Positions 8,378 to 17,449 of a DNA stretch of 64,000 nt are shown piece by piece. The position numbers and the translations under genes are program-made. The DNA comes from Pseudarthrobacter sp. NS4 (lineage in GTDB: Bacteria > Actinomycetota > Actinomycetes > Actinomycetales > Micrococcaceae), in contig NZ_CP103288.1 in NCBI RefSeq assembly GCF_024758005.1, positions 3,534,001 through 3,598,000 of the forward strand, written 5' to 3'. The notes under the pieces are model-generated. The model searched no databases. It was not told the origin of the DNA and saw only the letters and a list, made by a program, of their open reading frames with translations. How positions within the stretch are numbered: position 1 is the first letter of the stretch; every line of letters begins with the position of its first letter.

Positions 8378-8453
8378 GCCTCCCACCCTAGCGACATATA
8401 CGCCGAAAGGCATCAACTATTTCGGCGGCTCCCGTGATTGGGACGAGGGGTGA

Positions 8454-9665
8454 TCAGTCGAACCAGGGGTCGAGTCCGTGGAGCGGGAAGATGGCCTTGC
8501 GTGTGGCCATGACGGTGCGGTCAACGGCGTCGTTGGGGTCGAAACCCACTTCCCAGGAGCGCCACCACAGCTCCACATCGTCGCCCATCAGGCCCGGTGC
8601 GGCGGTGCCAAACTTCTCCTGCACATAGTCCCGCCAGTCCTGCGGCACTGCGGTGCGCAGCGGCACCGGCCGCCCCGCCGCGATGGCCACCAGATGGCTC
8701 CAGGACCGGGGCACAACCTGCAGTACGTTGTACCCGCCGCCGCCGGTGGCGATCCAGCGGCCGCCACAGTAGCGCTCGGCGAGATGCCCGACGGCGGAGG
8801 CCGCCTCCCGCTGGCCGTCGACACTGAGATTGAGGTGCGTCAGGGGATCTGTGCGGTGCGAGTCGCAGCCGTGCTGGCTGACGATCACCTCCGGCTGGAA
8901 GGCCTCCACGAGCTGCGGCACCACGGCGTAGAAAGCGCGAAGCCAGCCGGCATCGCTTGTTCCGGCCGGCAGTGCGAGGTTGACTGCCGTCCCTTCGGCC
9001 TTCGGCCCGCCGACCTCATTCGCAAACCCTGTGCCGGGGAACAGGGTGAGGCCGGTTTCGTGCAGGGAGAGTGTGAGCACTCGGGGATCATCCCAGAAGA
9101 TACTCTCCGTCCCGTCCCCGTGGTGGGCGTCAACGTCTATATATGCCACCCTGCCGATGCCGCCGTCGAGCAGCCTCTGCACGGCAAGTGCGGCGTCGTT
9201 GTAGATGCAGAAGCCGCTGGCCCTGTCACGGGCGGCGTGGTGCATGCCGCCGCCGAAGTTGACCGCGTGCAGGACTGATCCATCCAGGATCCGGGATGCC
9301 CCCAGCAGGGATCCGCCGGCCAGCCGCGCGGCAGCTTCGTGCATCCCGGCGAATGCGGGGTCATCCTCGGTGCCAAGGCCGCGCGATTCGTCGGTCTCGC
9401 CGGGATTCTCACTCACGCGCCGTACCGCCGCCACGAACCCGGACGAGTGTACGGACTCCAGGTCGGCGTCGCTGGCCACCTCGGGAGCTTCGACGGCAAC
9501 ATGGTCCAAATCGAAGAGCCCCAGGCTCCGTGCCAGGCGGGCCGTAAGGTCCATCCGCTCCGGCGCCATCGGATGGCCGGGTCCGAAATTGTAGGCAGTC
9601 ATGTCAGGACTCCACGCCACCACCGTCGGCGGCACGGGCTGGCTGAGGCCGGGCAGGTATGTCAT
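8454..9665 (-). CDS. acuC: acetoin utilization protein AcuC (class I histone-deacetylase-like)
   Basis: A 403-residue zinc deacetylase of the arginase/HDAC fold. It shows GHPMAPERM near the N-terminus, the tandem active-site histidines in GGMHHAARD, the metal-binding YIDVDAHHGDG, QHGCDSHRTDPL, and a closing GGGGYN. AcuC enzymes deacetylate proteins; in Bacillus the acetyl-CoA synthetase AcsA is a substrate. Here acs lies 27 kb away in the same window. The ATG at 9665 is preceded by a -10-like TAGCCT seven bases upstream and no Shine-Dalgarno, so a leaderless mRNA is likely. It is divergent from the K+ uptake genes. Confidence 0.9.
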   Translation of the reverse strand: MTYLPGLSQPVPPTVVAWSPDMTAYNFGPGHPMAPERMDLTARLARSLGLFDLDHVAVEAPEVASDADLESVHSSGFVAAVRRVSENPGETDESRGLGTEDDPAFAGMHEAAARLAGGSLLGASRILDGSVLHAVNFGGGMHHAARDRASGFCIYNDAALAVQRLLDGGIGRVAYIDVDAHHGDGTESIFWDDPRVLTLSLHETGLTLFPGTGFANEVGGPKAEGTAVNLALPAGTSDAGWLRAFYAVVPQLVEAFQPEVIVSQHGCDSHRTDPLTHLNLSVDGQREAASAVGHLAERYCGGRWIATGGGGYNVLQVVPRSWSHLVAIAAGRPVPLRTAVPQDWRDYVQEKFGTAAPGLMGDDVELWWRSWEVGFDPNDAVDRTVMATRKAIFPLHGLDPWFD

Positions 9666-9769
9666 CAATCACAGGCTACCCGAGCCCGGGCCCCTGCCGG
9701 CCCGGCCATTACGCGGGCATTAGTGGTTTACTACTGAAGGAAGCAGATTCAACCGAGGATAAGCCACAC

Positions 9770-11203
9770 ATGACGCAAAGCCAGTCGAGGCCCCGGAACG
9801 CGGCCAGCTGGCATCCGGCAGCGCAGGAGCGGGAAGGCCTCTGGATCCTTACGCGGCTCCGCGACTTCGTCGACGACATTGCAAACACCTCGCCCGCCAG
9901 GCTGGCCCTCACTGTGTTCGCCGCCGTGTGCCTGCTCTTTACGTTCCTCCTCTCTTTACCCGCGGCATCAGCGGACGGGCAGTCCACTCCCCTCCACCAG
10001 GCCATGTTCACCGCAGTCTCGGCCGTCTGCGTCACGGGACTCACGGTGGTGTCCACGGCGGTGCACTGGTCCTTCTTCGGCCAGCTGGTGATCCTGATCG
10101 GCATCTTTATCGGCGGTCTCGGCACCCTGACCCTGGCGTCACTCCTGGCGCTGATGGTGAGCAAGCGCTTGGGAGTCCGGGGCAAGATCATTGCGGCGGA
10201 GTCCATGAACAACGCCGGCCGTCTGGGCGAGGTGGGCGCCCTGTTGCGGATCGTCATCACCACGTCCGTGGTGATCGAAGCGGCGCTGGCACTTATTCTG
10301 ATACCTCGGTTTCTGATCCGTGGCGAGAGCTTCTGGGGTGCGGTGTGGCATGGTCTCTTCTATGCCATTTCGGCCTTCAATAATGCCGGGTTCACGGCGC
10401 ACGCCGAAGGAATCATTCCGTTTGAAAACGACCTCTGGATCCTTGTCCCGATCATGGTCGGGGTTTTCCTGGGCAGCCTGGGCTTCCCCGTTGTGATGGT
10501 CCTGCTGCAAAACGGGCTCAACTGGAAAAGATGGAACCTGCATACCAAGCTGACAATCGAAGTCTCCCTCATCCTTTTCGCAGCAGGGAGTGTGCTTTGG
10601 GGTCTGATGGAGTGGGACAACGTTCGGACCATCGGATCGCTGACCTTCGGTGACAAGGTGCTGCATTCGGTCTTTGCTTCTGTTCAGATCCGCTCCGGCG
10701 GCTTCAACCTGGTGGACCAGAACCAGTTGGAGTCCACCACCATGCTCCTGACGGATGCCCTCATGTTCGCCGGCGGCGGTTCAGCTTCGACCGCCGGCGG
10801 AATCAAGGTGACCACCATCGCCATTATGTTCCTGGCCATCGCGGCCGAGGCGCGTGGTGATGCGGACGTCAAGGTTCACGGCCGTACCATTCCACAGGGC
10901 GCGATGCGGGTGGCTATTTCCGTTATCTTTGCAGGAGCGACACTGGTTTCCGTGGGATCCTTCCTGCTGCTCTCCATCAGTGGCGAGTCCCTGGACCGCG
11001 TGCTCTTTGAGGCAATCTCCGCCTTTGCTACCTGCGGCCTGAGTACAAACCTCAGCGCTGAGGTTCCACCGGCCGGCGCCTATGTGCTGACGGCTCTGAT
11101 GTTCATGGGACGCGTGGGGACGGTAACCCTTGCTGCTGCCCTGGCCCTGCGACAGCGCAGCCAGTTGTACCACTATCCCGAAGAGAGGCCCATCATTGGC
11201 TAG
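9770..11203 (+). CDS. TrkH/KtrB-family potassium uptake membrane subunit
   Basis: A 477-residue K+ channel-like protein with four M1-P-M2 repeats. P-loop selectivity regions are visible as AVSAVCVTGLTV, AFNNAGFT, IRSGGFNLV and FATCGLSTNLS. The length suits KtrB/Ktr-type rather than the longer TrkH. An ATG at 9770 was preferred to in-frame codons upstream that fall near acuC. It is followed at once by an RCK-domain regulatory subunit whose start overlaps this gene by 8 bases, as expected for a KtrB-KtrA pair. Confidence 0.88.
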   Translation: MTQSQSRPRNAASWHPAAQEREGLWILTRLRDFVDDIANTSPARLALTVFAAVCLLFTFLLSLPAASADGQSTPLHQAMFTAVSAVCVTGLTVVSTAVHWSFFGQLVILIGIFIGGLGTLTLASLLALMVSKRLGVRGKIIAAESMNNAGRLGEVGALLRIVITTSVVIEAALALILIPRFLIRGESFWGAVWHGLFYAISAFNNAGFTAHAEGIIPFENDLWILVPIMVGVFLGSLGFPVVMVLLQNGLNWKRWNLHTKLTIEVSLILFAAGSVLWGLMEWDNVRTIGSLTFGDKVLHSVFASVQIRSGGFNLVDQNQLESTTMLLTDALMFAGGGSASTAGGIKVTTIAIMFLAIAAEARGDADVKVHGRTIPQGAMRVAISVIFAGATLVSVGSFLLLSISGESLDRVLFEAISAFATCGLSTNLSAEVPPAGAYVLTALMFMGRVGTVTLAAALALRQRSQLYHYPEERPIIG

Positions 11204-11882
11204 TTCCTCAAGCACTCCAAACCGTCCCGCCCACAACGCACCGGTACTGGTGGTCGGACTGGGTCGGTTCGGATCGGCAACTGCCGAGCAATTGGTCAAG
11301 CAGGGACGCGAAGTGCTGGCCATCGAGCGCGACCGGACGCTGGTGCAGAAATGGGCGTCCCAGCTGACCCATGTGGTGGAAGCAGACGCCACCAATATCG
11401 ACGCGCTGCGCCAGCTCGGCGCGCAGGAGTTCAGCTCCGCCGTTGTGGGTGTGGGCACGTCCATCGAGTCTTCGGTGCTGATCACCGTTAACCTGGTGGA
11501 CCTTGGTATCGAACATTTGTGGGTCAAGGCCATCACGCCTTCGCACGGCAAGATCCTGACCAGGATCGGCGCGAACCACGTGATCTACCCGGAAGCGGAT
11601 GCGGGCGTGCGCGCCGCGCACCTGGTATCCGGGCGCATGCTGGACTTCATTGAATTCGACGACGACTTCGCCATCGTGAAGATGTACCCGCCCCGTGAAA
11701 CAGTGGGTTTTACGCTCGACGAATCAAAGGTCCGCTCAAAGTACGGCGTGACCATTGTGGGTGTGAAGTCACCGGGCGAGGACTTCACTTACGCCCGGCC
11801 GGAAACCAAGGTGTCCTCCAGGGACATGCTGATCGTGTCCGGCCACGTGGACCTGCTGGAAAGGTTCGCCGCCCGGCCGTAG
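11196..11882 (+). CDS. KtrA/TrkA-type RCK regulatory subunit
   Basis: A 228-residue cytosolic gating subunit. RCK_N carries the nucleotide-binding GLGRFGSATA (residues about 18-27) and the acidic strand end ERDRT; a RCK_C (TrkA-C) domain forms the C-terminal third. The start is the TTG at 11196, supported by AGAGAGG 8 bases upstream; the frame extends upstream only inside the ktrB gene. It overlaps ktrB by 8 bases. It binds ATP/ADP/NAD and controls K+ flux through the preceding membrane subunit. Its 3' end lies 8 bases from the convergent proC. Confidence 0.88.
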   Translation: MASSSSTPNRPAHNAPVLVVGLGRFGSATAEQLVKQGREVLAIERDRTLVQKWASQLTHVVEADATNIDALRQLGAQEFSSAVVGVGTSIESSVLITVNLVDLGIEHLWVKAITPSHGKILTRIGANHVIYPEADAGVRAAHLVSGRMLDFIEFDDDFAIVKMYPPRETVGFTLDESKVRSKYGVTIVGVKSPGEDFTYARPETKVSSRDMLIVSGHVDLLERFAARP

Positions 11883-11890
11883 GTGCCGGT

Positions 11891-12724
11891 TTATCCCAGT
11901 TGCCTGGTAATTTCTGCTGCCCGCTCGGCTGCCGCGCGTGCGCCGGCAGCGATGATGGTCGGGATACCCTGCTCGTCAAACGTGGCGATGGCGCGTTCCG
12001 TGGTGCCATTGGGGCTGGTGACCGCCTTGAGCAGGGCTGAAGGATCAGCACCGGGTTGGGCGAGCATGAGTCCGGCACCGGCAACGGTTTCGCGGGCCAG
12101 GAGCAGGGACAGATCGCTGTCCAGGCCCAGCTCCTCCCCCGCCGCGGCCATTGCTTCGGCAAGGTAGAACGCGTAGGCAGGCCCTGAGCCGCTGATGGCC
12201 GAGAGGGCGTCCACCTGTTCCTCGGGTACTTCGACGACGGTTCCCGTGCCCTTCAGGAGGTTCTTGACGTTCTGCAGCTGTTCCGGGGTGCAGTTGGTGC
12301 CGGGCGACACGGATACCACGCCACGGCCCAGTTTGGCCGGGGTATTGGGCATGGTGCGGATGACGGGCTGCCCGGCCGGAAGTGCAGCCTCAAGCTGGGC
12401 AATCGACACAGCGGCCGCCACACTGACCACCACGGTCTGCGGCGAAAGAGCTCCGCTGATTTCCCGGGCAAGGTCAGCGATGCCCACCGGCTTGACGCCA
12501 AGGATAACGACGCCGGACCCCTTGGTGGCCTGCTTGTTGTTGTCGGGTTCTTCCTCACCTGCGATGGCGGTGATGCCGTGGTACCGCTCGGCCAGTTCTG
12601 CGGCACGTTCGGCGCGGCGGACCGTGGCCACGATGTCAGCCGGATCCGTCCCCGCTTCCAGCAGGCCGCCAAGGATGGCTTCGTTCATTGATCCACAGCC
12701 AAGGAATGCGATTCGGTTGATCAT
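11891..12724 (-). CDS. proC: pyrroline-5-carboxylate reductase
   Basis: A 277-residue enzyme of the last step of proline synthesis (P5C to proline using NAD(P)H). It has the N-terminal dinucleotide-binding motif FLGCGSMNEAILGGLL, the family signature RTMPNTPAKLGRGV, and the C-terminal ALSAISGSGPAY and AGLMLAQPGADPSALLKAVTSPNGTT of the dimer/decamer domain. The ATG at 12724 has a short GGAG just upstream; the frame continues 40 codons further without homology. There is no visible operon partner. The 290-base upstream region holds two hairpins and no gene. Confidence 0.93.
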   Translation of the reverse strand: MINRIAFLGCGSMNEAILGGLLEAGTDPADIVATVRRAERAAELAERYHGITAIAGEEEPDNNKQATKGSGVVILGVKPVGIADLAREISGALSPQTVVVSVAAAVSIAQLEAALPAGQPVIRTMPNTPAKLGRGVVSVSPGTNCTPEQLQNVKNLLKGTGTVVEVPEEQVDALSAISGSGPAYAFYLAEAMAAAGEELGLDSDLSLLLARETVAGAGLMLAQPGADPSALLKAVTSPNGTTERAIATFDEQGIPTIIAAGARAAAERAAEITRQLG

Positions 12725-12914
12725 GGCTCCATCATGGCAGTTGCGCCAGTTGCGTGGAGAAATCGTGACGCCGCCCTTGAACTGATGAAGATGAGCGGAT
12801 GACATGATGAACCAGGACCACATGCATTCACAGGCGGCTCCCATGTTCAGTGCAGGTAGCTCACAAGTTCCGCTCCTACTGTAGTTATTACCTCATTGAG
12901 GGTGCGAGTGATGC

Positions 12915-12936
12915 GGCAGGCATGGGGATGCCTGCC
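12915..12936. repeat. 9-bp perfect hairpin (GGCAGGCAT...ATGCCTGCC)
   Basis: The arms 12915-12923 and 12928-12936 are exact complements with a GGGG loop, directly adjoining the larger hairpin at 12940-12995. The role is unknown; it may be part of a compound terminator downstream of the Ppx gene. Confidence 0.6.
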
Positions 12937-12939
12937 AGG

Positions 12940-12995
12940 GCACCGGCGGCCGGCAACAGGTTTTCCCCCATTTTTCCTGTTGCCGGCCCCGGTGC
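12940..12995 (-). terminator. hairpin terminator downstream of ppx
   Basis: The inner stem is 12 perfect base pairs (12949-12960 with 12976-12987) and is extended by a 7-bp outer stem (12940-12946 with 12989-12995). The loop is pyrimidine-rich. It starts 19 bases after the stop of the minus-strand Ppx/GppA gene. Confidence 0.7.
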
Positions 12996-13014
12996 TTCCC
13001 CATTTAAGCAATGC

Positions 13015-14004
13015 CTAGACGGCGGCCTCCACGACTTGCGGGGCGGCCACATGCGGTGCGGGCTCCAGCGGTCCGGAAAACACCAGCTGGTCCAGGCGGC
13101 GCAGGATGAGACCTTCGCGCAAAGCCCAGGGGCAGATTTTGAGCTTCTTGAATTTGAAGAGCTCCAGGGCAGCCTCTGCCACCAGTGCACCGGCCAGGAG
13201 CTGGTGTGCGCGCGCTTCGGAGACGCCGGGAAGATGCAGCCGGTCCTCGGCTTTCATTGCCGAGATACGTTGCGCCCAGACGCCAAGATCGTACGCCTGC
13301 AGTTCCCGTTTGACGTAGGGGCCGGCCGCGCTCGGTGCCGCCCCCGCTATCCGTGCGAGGGAACGGAACGTTTTGGATGTGCCGGCCACCACGTTGGCCC
13401 TGCCCAGGCCATCGAATTCACGGACCGCGGGCTTGAGGGTGGCCCTGATGTAGCGGCGCAGCTCCTTCACGCTCTTGGCAGAGGGAGGATCTTCGGCGAG
13501 CCAGTCCCGGGTGAGCCGGCTGGCACCCAGGGGAACCGAGGTGGCCATCTCGGGAAGCTCATCCTGGCCGAAGGCCATTTCGAAGGAGCCGCCGCCAATA
13601 TCCAGGTTCAGGATGGGGCCCGCCCCCCAGCCATGCCAGCGGCGTACGGCGAAGAAGGTCATGGATGCCTCTTCGCTTCCGGTGAGTTCCTGCAGCGTCA
13701 CGGTGGTTTCGTGCTTGACGCGGGCCAGGACTTCGGGGCCGTTGGTGGCTTCGCGGATGGCGGACGTACAGAACGCCAGGAGGTCTTCGGCCTTGTGCCG
13801 GGCAGCAAATTCCCAGGCTTCCAGGACGAACTCGGTGAGCTCGTGTTGCCCTGCGTCGCTGATGCTGCCGTCCGGTTCAAGGTACTGGACCAGGGACAGG
13901 GGGCGCTTGTGCGACGCAAAAGGAACCGGGCGCGCACCCGCGTGGGCATCCACCAGCAGAAGATGGACAGTGTTTGACCCGATATCGAGGACGCCTAGCC
14001 GCAT
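13015..14004 (-). CDS. Ppx/GppA family exopolyphosphatase/phosphatase
   Basis: A 329-residue ASKHA-fold phosphatase. It has phosphate-1 motif LDIGSNTVHLLLVD at the N-terminus, the central AIREATNG and LTGSEEA, and the second phosphate motif LDIGGGSFEMAFG. The family hydrolyses polyphosphate or pppGpp; actinobacteria usually carry two short Ppx proteins, and this length suits them. I chose ATG 14004; a GTG five codons earlier (14019) is an alternative, and neither has a clear ribosome binding site. A strong hairpin follows the stop. Confidence 0.87.
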   Translation of the reverse strand: MRLGVLDIGSNTVHLLLVDAHAGARPVPFASHKRPLSLVQYLEPDGSISDAGQHELTEFVLEAWEFAARHKAEDLLAFCTSAIREATNGPEVLARVKHETTVTLQELTGSEEASMTFFAVRRWHGWGAGPILNLDIGGGSFEMAFGQDELPEMATSVPLGASRLTRDWLAEDPPSAKSVKELRRYIRATLKPAVREFDGLGRANVVAGTSKTFRSLARIAGAAPSAAGPYVKRELQAYDLGVWAQRISAMKAEDRLHLPGVSEARAHQLLAGALVAEAALELFKFKKLKICPWALREGLILRRLDQLVFSGPLEPAPHVAAPQVVEAAV

Positions 14005-14066
14005 GCTGCCATTATTCACCGGCCCAGCCGATGGATTCCAACCGGCAGCGGTCGGTTAACCTGGCG

Positions 14067-14519
14067 TCAGTTCCCGGAGGGGTCCGTGGGGGCGTCGTCG
14101 GGCATGTCATCAGCACGCTTGAAGTCGCGCTTGATGTTGGCAACGCCCTCGGGATTGATCTCGAAGCCATAGGCGGCACCCGGGTTGATCACCATGCCCA
14201 GCTCCTCGCCGATGTTGGCGATGATCGCCGCCCCTTGGGTGCCGAGCACATTGGGGGCTGCTTCCAGGTACTGCCGGTCCACCCGGCTCGGGTGCGAGAA
14301 TACGGCAAGGACCGGATCGCCGTCGGCATTGGCCAGGACCAGGGGCTCCACCTGGGAGTCCTCACCCTCGATGCCGTCCGAGCTGATGATGTAGACCTCG
14401 CTGTTGAGGAAGGACAGGATGACGTCTACGGGGCTTGCATCAGGCTGTCCGCCCTTGGCGAGCTTCTCCTCGAGGTCGTTCAGCGGAGTCTGGTCGGCGA
14501 TGCCGGGCTGTTCAGTCAT
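14067..14519 (-). CDS. SseB-family protein
   Basis: A 150-residue soluble protein with the SseB N-terminal domain pattern: an acidic start, VDVILSFLNSEVYII, PLVLANADGDPVLAVFSHPSR and an IGEELGMVINPGAAYGFEI ending, where residues read like those of a small alpha/beta domain. The biochemical role of this actinobacterial family is not established; it is unrelated in function to the Salmonella effector chaperone of the same name. It lies between topA and ppx on the same strand with an 80-base gap to topA. The C-terminus is acidic and unstructured. Confidence 0.75.
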   Translation of the reverse strand: MTEQPGIADQTPLNDLEEKLAKGGQPDASPVDVILSFLNSEVYIISSDGIEGEDSQVEPLVLANADGDPVLAVFSHPSRVDRQYLEAAPNVLGTQGAAIIANIGEELGMVINPGAAYGFEINPEGVANIKRDFKRADDMPDDAPTDPSGN

Positions 14520-14599
14520 GCCTCTACCCGATCACGTTCCGGTGCCTCTGGCAAACGCCAATGGCCGGGCAACTGCCGGAGCAGGCCCAGCCACCATGG

Positions 14600-17326
14600 C
14601 TACTTCTTGGCCGTTGCCTTCTTTTTCACCGGAGCCTTGCGGGTGGCCGTGCGCTTGACCGGGCCCTTGGCACGCTTCTCGGCGAGCAGCTCCACGGCCT
14701 GTTCGCGGGTGAGTTCTTCCAGGGAGGTTGCACGGGGAACAGTGATGTTGGTGATCCCGTCGGTGATGTAGGGACCGAAACGGCCTTCCTTCACCACGAT
14801 GTTCTTCTCCGACACCGGGTCGGGGCCGAACTCTGCAAGCGGCGGCACGGCAGCCCGGGCGCCGCGCTGCTTTGGCTGGGAGTAAATCTCCAGGGCCTGT
14901 TCCAGGGTGATGGTGAAGATTTCCTCCTCCGAGCCGATGGACCGGGAGTCAGTCCCCTTCTTCAGGTAGGGACCGAACCGGCCGTTCTGCACGGTGATGA
15001 GGTTGCCTTCGGCGTCCTCACCCAGGACGCGGGGCAGGCTCATGAGCTGCAGCGCCTCATCCAGGGTGACCGATTCCACTGTCATGGACTTGAACAGCGA
15101 ACCGGTCCGTGGCTTGGCCTTGACCGGCTTCTTGGGCGGCTTGGGCTTGCCGTTCTTGTAGTACTCCACCGGCTGGTTGGCGATCTGCTCCTCAGTCATC
15201 TCGGGGATGATCTCGGTGACATAGGCGCCGTAACGGCCGTTTTTGGCAACGATGGTGTGCCCGGTGTGCGGATCCGTGCCCAGCACGCGTTCTTCCGGTG
15301 CCGCAGTCTCCATCAACTCAATGGCCTTGGCGGCCGTCAGCTCGTCCGGTGCGAGGTCCTCGGGCACGTTGGCGCGCGCCGATTCCACGATCTCCCCGGT
15401 CTTGGGGTCAACGGTGGCGGCGGAGCTTTCCAGGTACGGGCCGAATTTGCCAACCCTGAGCGTGATGTCGTCCGTGATGGGAATGGAGTTGATTTCCCGG
15501 GCGTCGATCTCGCCCAGGTTGTTGACGATGCTGAGCAGGCCCGGATCGGAGTCTTCGCCGAAGTAGAAGTGCCGAAGCCAGGAGGAGCCAACGGCCTGGC
15601 CGTTGGCAATCTTGTCCAGGTCGCCTTCCATGTCGGCGGTGAACTCGTAATCCACGTAGTCGCTGAAGTGCTGTTCCAGCAGGCGGATCACCGAAAAGGC
15701 GATCCAGCTGGGAACCAGGGCTGAGCCCTGCTTCCGGACGTAGCCGCGGTCCTGGATGGTGGAGATGGTGGAGGCGTAGGTGGACGGGCGTCCGATGCCC
15801 TTCTTTTCCAGTTCGGCTGTCAGCGACGCTTCGGTGTAACGCGGCGGGGGCGAGGTCTCATGGCCCACGGCGATGATGTCTGAGGCGGCGAGGGCGTCAC
15901 CCTTGGCAACGTTGGGGAGGCGGCGGGCTTCGTCGGAGTCCTCGTCGCCACGGGTTTCGTCCTTGCCTTCCTCATAGGCCGCAAGGAAGCCTGGGAACGT
16001 GATGACCGTGCCGGAGGCGGAGAACTCAGCGTCCCTGCCGTCGGCGGCAACGGAACCGAGCCGGATGGTGGCCGTGGAGCCCTTGGCATCAGCCATCTGG
16101 GAGGCGACGGTCCGCTTCCAGATCAGTTCGTACAGCCGGAACTCGTCCCCGGAAAGCTGCTTCGCCACCTGTGCCGGAGTGCGGAATGAGTCGCCGGCGG
16201 GACGGATGGCCTCGTGGGCTTCCTGGGCGTTGGCAGCCTTGCCGGAGTACACGCGCGGGGACTGCGGAACGTACTCGGGGCCGTACAGCTCGGAGGCCTG
16301 CCTGCGGGCAGCAGTGACGGCTTCATCGCTCAGCGCGGACGAGTCGGTACGCATATAGGTGATGTAGCCGTTTTCGTACAGCCGCTGGGCCACCTGCATG
16401 GTGCTCTTGGAGGAGAACCGCAGCTTGCGGCCCGCCTCCTGCTGCAGCGTCGAAGTGGTGAACGGCGCAGCAGGACGCCGCGTGTACGGCTTTGTGTCGA
16501 CTGAACGGACGCGGAAGTCGGCGCCCTGCAGCCCGGCGGCCAGGGACTCCGCCAGCTCCTGGTTAAGGTGCGCCACGTTCTTGGAGGTGAGGACGCCGTC
16601 GTCGTTGAAGTCACGGCCGCTGGCCACCTTCGCGCCGTCCACGGCGGCGAGCTTGGCCTTGAAGGAGCCGGCGTCAGCACCGAACTGGCCCGTGAGGTCC
16701 CAGTAGGACGCCGCCTTGAAGGCCATGCGTTCGCGTTCGCGGTCCACCACCATGCGGGTGACCACGGACTGCACACGGCCGGCGGACAGGCCGCGGGCGA
16801 CCTTGCGCCACAGGACGGGGGAGATTTCGTAACCGTAAAGGCGGTCCAGGACGCGGCGGGTCTCCTGGGCGTCCACCAGTGCCGTATCCACGTCGCGCAG
16901 GTTGCCCATGGCGCGCTGGATGGCTTCCTTGGTGATTTCGCCGAACGTCATCCGGTAGACCGGGACCTTGGGTTTGAGCACTTCCAACAGGTGCCACGCG
17001 ATGGCTTCGCCCTCGCGGTCCCCATCGGTTGCGAGGTAAAGTTCGTCGGCGTTCTTGAGGGCCGCCTTGAGCTCAGTCACCTTTTTCTTCTTGTCCGCGG
17101 ACACCACGTAGTAGGGCTTGAAGTCGTGCTCAATGTCGACGGCGAACTTGCCCACCGAGGTCTTCTTCAGCTCTGCGGGGAGCTCGGACGGCTGCGGCAG
17201 GTCGCGGATGTGACCAATGGAGGCCTCTACGATGAAGCCCTCGCCGAGGTACTTGGCGATGGTCTTGCTCTTGGCCGGAGACTCCACAATCACGAGTTTC
17301 TTGCCGGTTTTGGCCTTGCTTGGCAC
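14600..17326 (-). CDS. topA: DNA topoisomerase I
   Basis: A 908-residue type IA topoisomerase. The TOPRIM domain starts with LVIVESPAKSKTIAKYLG and includes ATDGDREGEAIAWHLL. The active-site tyrosine is in GYITYMRTDS. The C-terminal half holds no CxxC zinc fingers but at least four repeats of the GxFGPYL/GRYGAYV type, then a Lys/Ala-rich tail ending KKKATAKK, as in mycobacterial and streptomycete enzymes. The start is GTG 17326 with TAGGAGC upstream. It relaxes negative supercoils. The position next to a helicase and a tad locus matches the actinobacterial neighbourhood I know from M. tuberculosis. Confidence 0.95.
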   Translation of the reverse strand: MPSKAKTGKKLVIVESPAKSKTIAKYLGEGFIVEASIGHIRDLPQPSELPAELKKTSVGKFAVDIEHDFKPYYVVSADKKKKVTELKAALKNADELYLATDGDREGEAIAWHLLEVLKPKVPVYRMTFGEITKEAIQRAMGNLRDVDTALVDAQETRRVLDRLYGYEISPVLWRKVARGLSAGRVQSVVTRMVVDRERERMAFKAASYWDLTGQFGADAGSFKAKLAAVDGAKVASGRDFNDDGVLTSKNVAHLNQELAESLAAGLQGADFRVRSVDTKPYTRRPAAPFTTSTLQQEAGRKLRFSSKSTMQVAQRLYENGYITYMRTDSSALSDEAVTAARRQASELYGPEYVPQSPRVYSGKAANAQEAHEAIRPAGDSFRTPAQVAKQLSGDEFRLYELIWKRTVASQMADAKGSTATIRLGSVAADGRDAEFSASGTVITFPGFLAAYEEGKDETRGDEDSDEARRLPNVAKGDALAASDIIAVGHETSPPPRYTEASLTAELEKKGIGRPSTYASTISTIQDRGYVRKQGSALVPSWIAFSVIRLLEQHFSDYVDYEFTADMEGDLDKIANGQAVGSSWLRHFYFGEDSDPGLLSIVNNLGEIDAREINSIPITDDITLRVGKFGPYLESSAATVDPKTGEIVESARANVPEDLAPDELTAAKAIELMETAAPEERVLGTDPHTGHTIVAKNGRYGAYVTEIIPEMTEEQIANQPVEYYKNGKPKPPKKPVKAKPRTGSLFKSMTVESVTLDEALQLMSLPRVLGEDAEGNLITVQNGRFGPYLKKGTDSRSIGSEEEIFTITLEQALEIYSQPKQRGARAAVPPLAEFGPDPVSEKNIVVKEGRFGPYITDGITNITVPRATSLEELTREQAVELLAEKRAKGPVKRTATRKAPVKKKATAKK

Positions 17327-17449
17327 GGTGCTCCTACAGAAAAAGGTTGCTGGGGCAGATGAGCCCATATTGGCCTAGTTCACCATATTTTGGACAATTG
17401 TGCGCATTCCTGTGGAAAAGCCGGGACTGCGTGAAGGCGGTGCGGCCAC

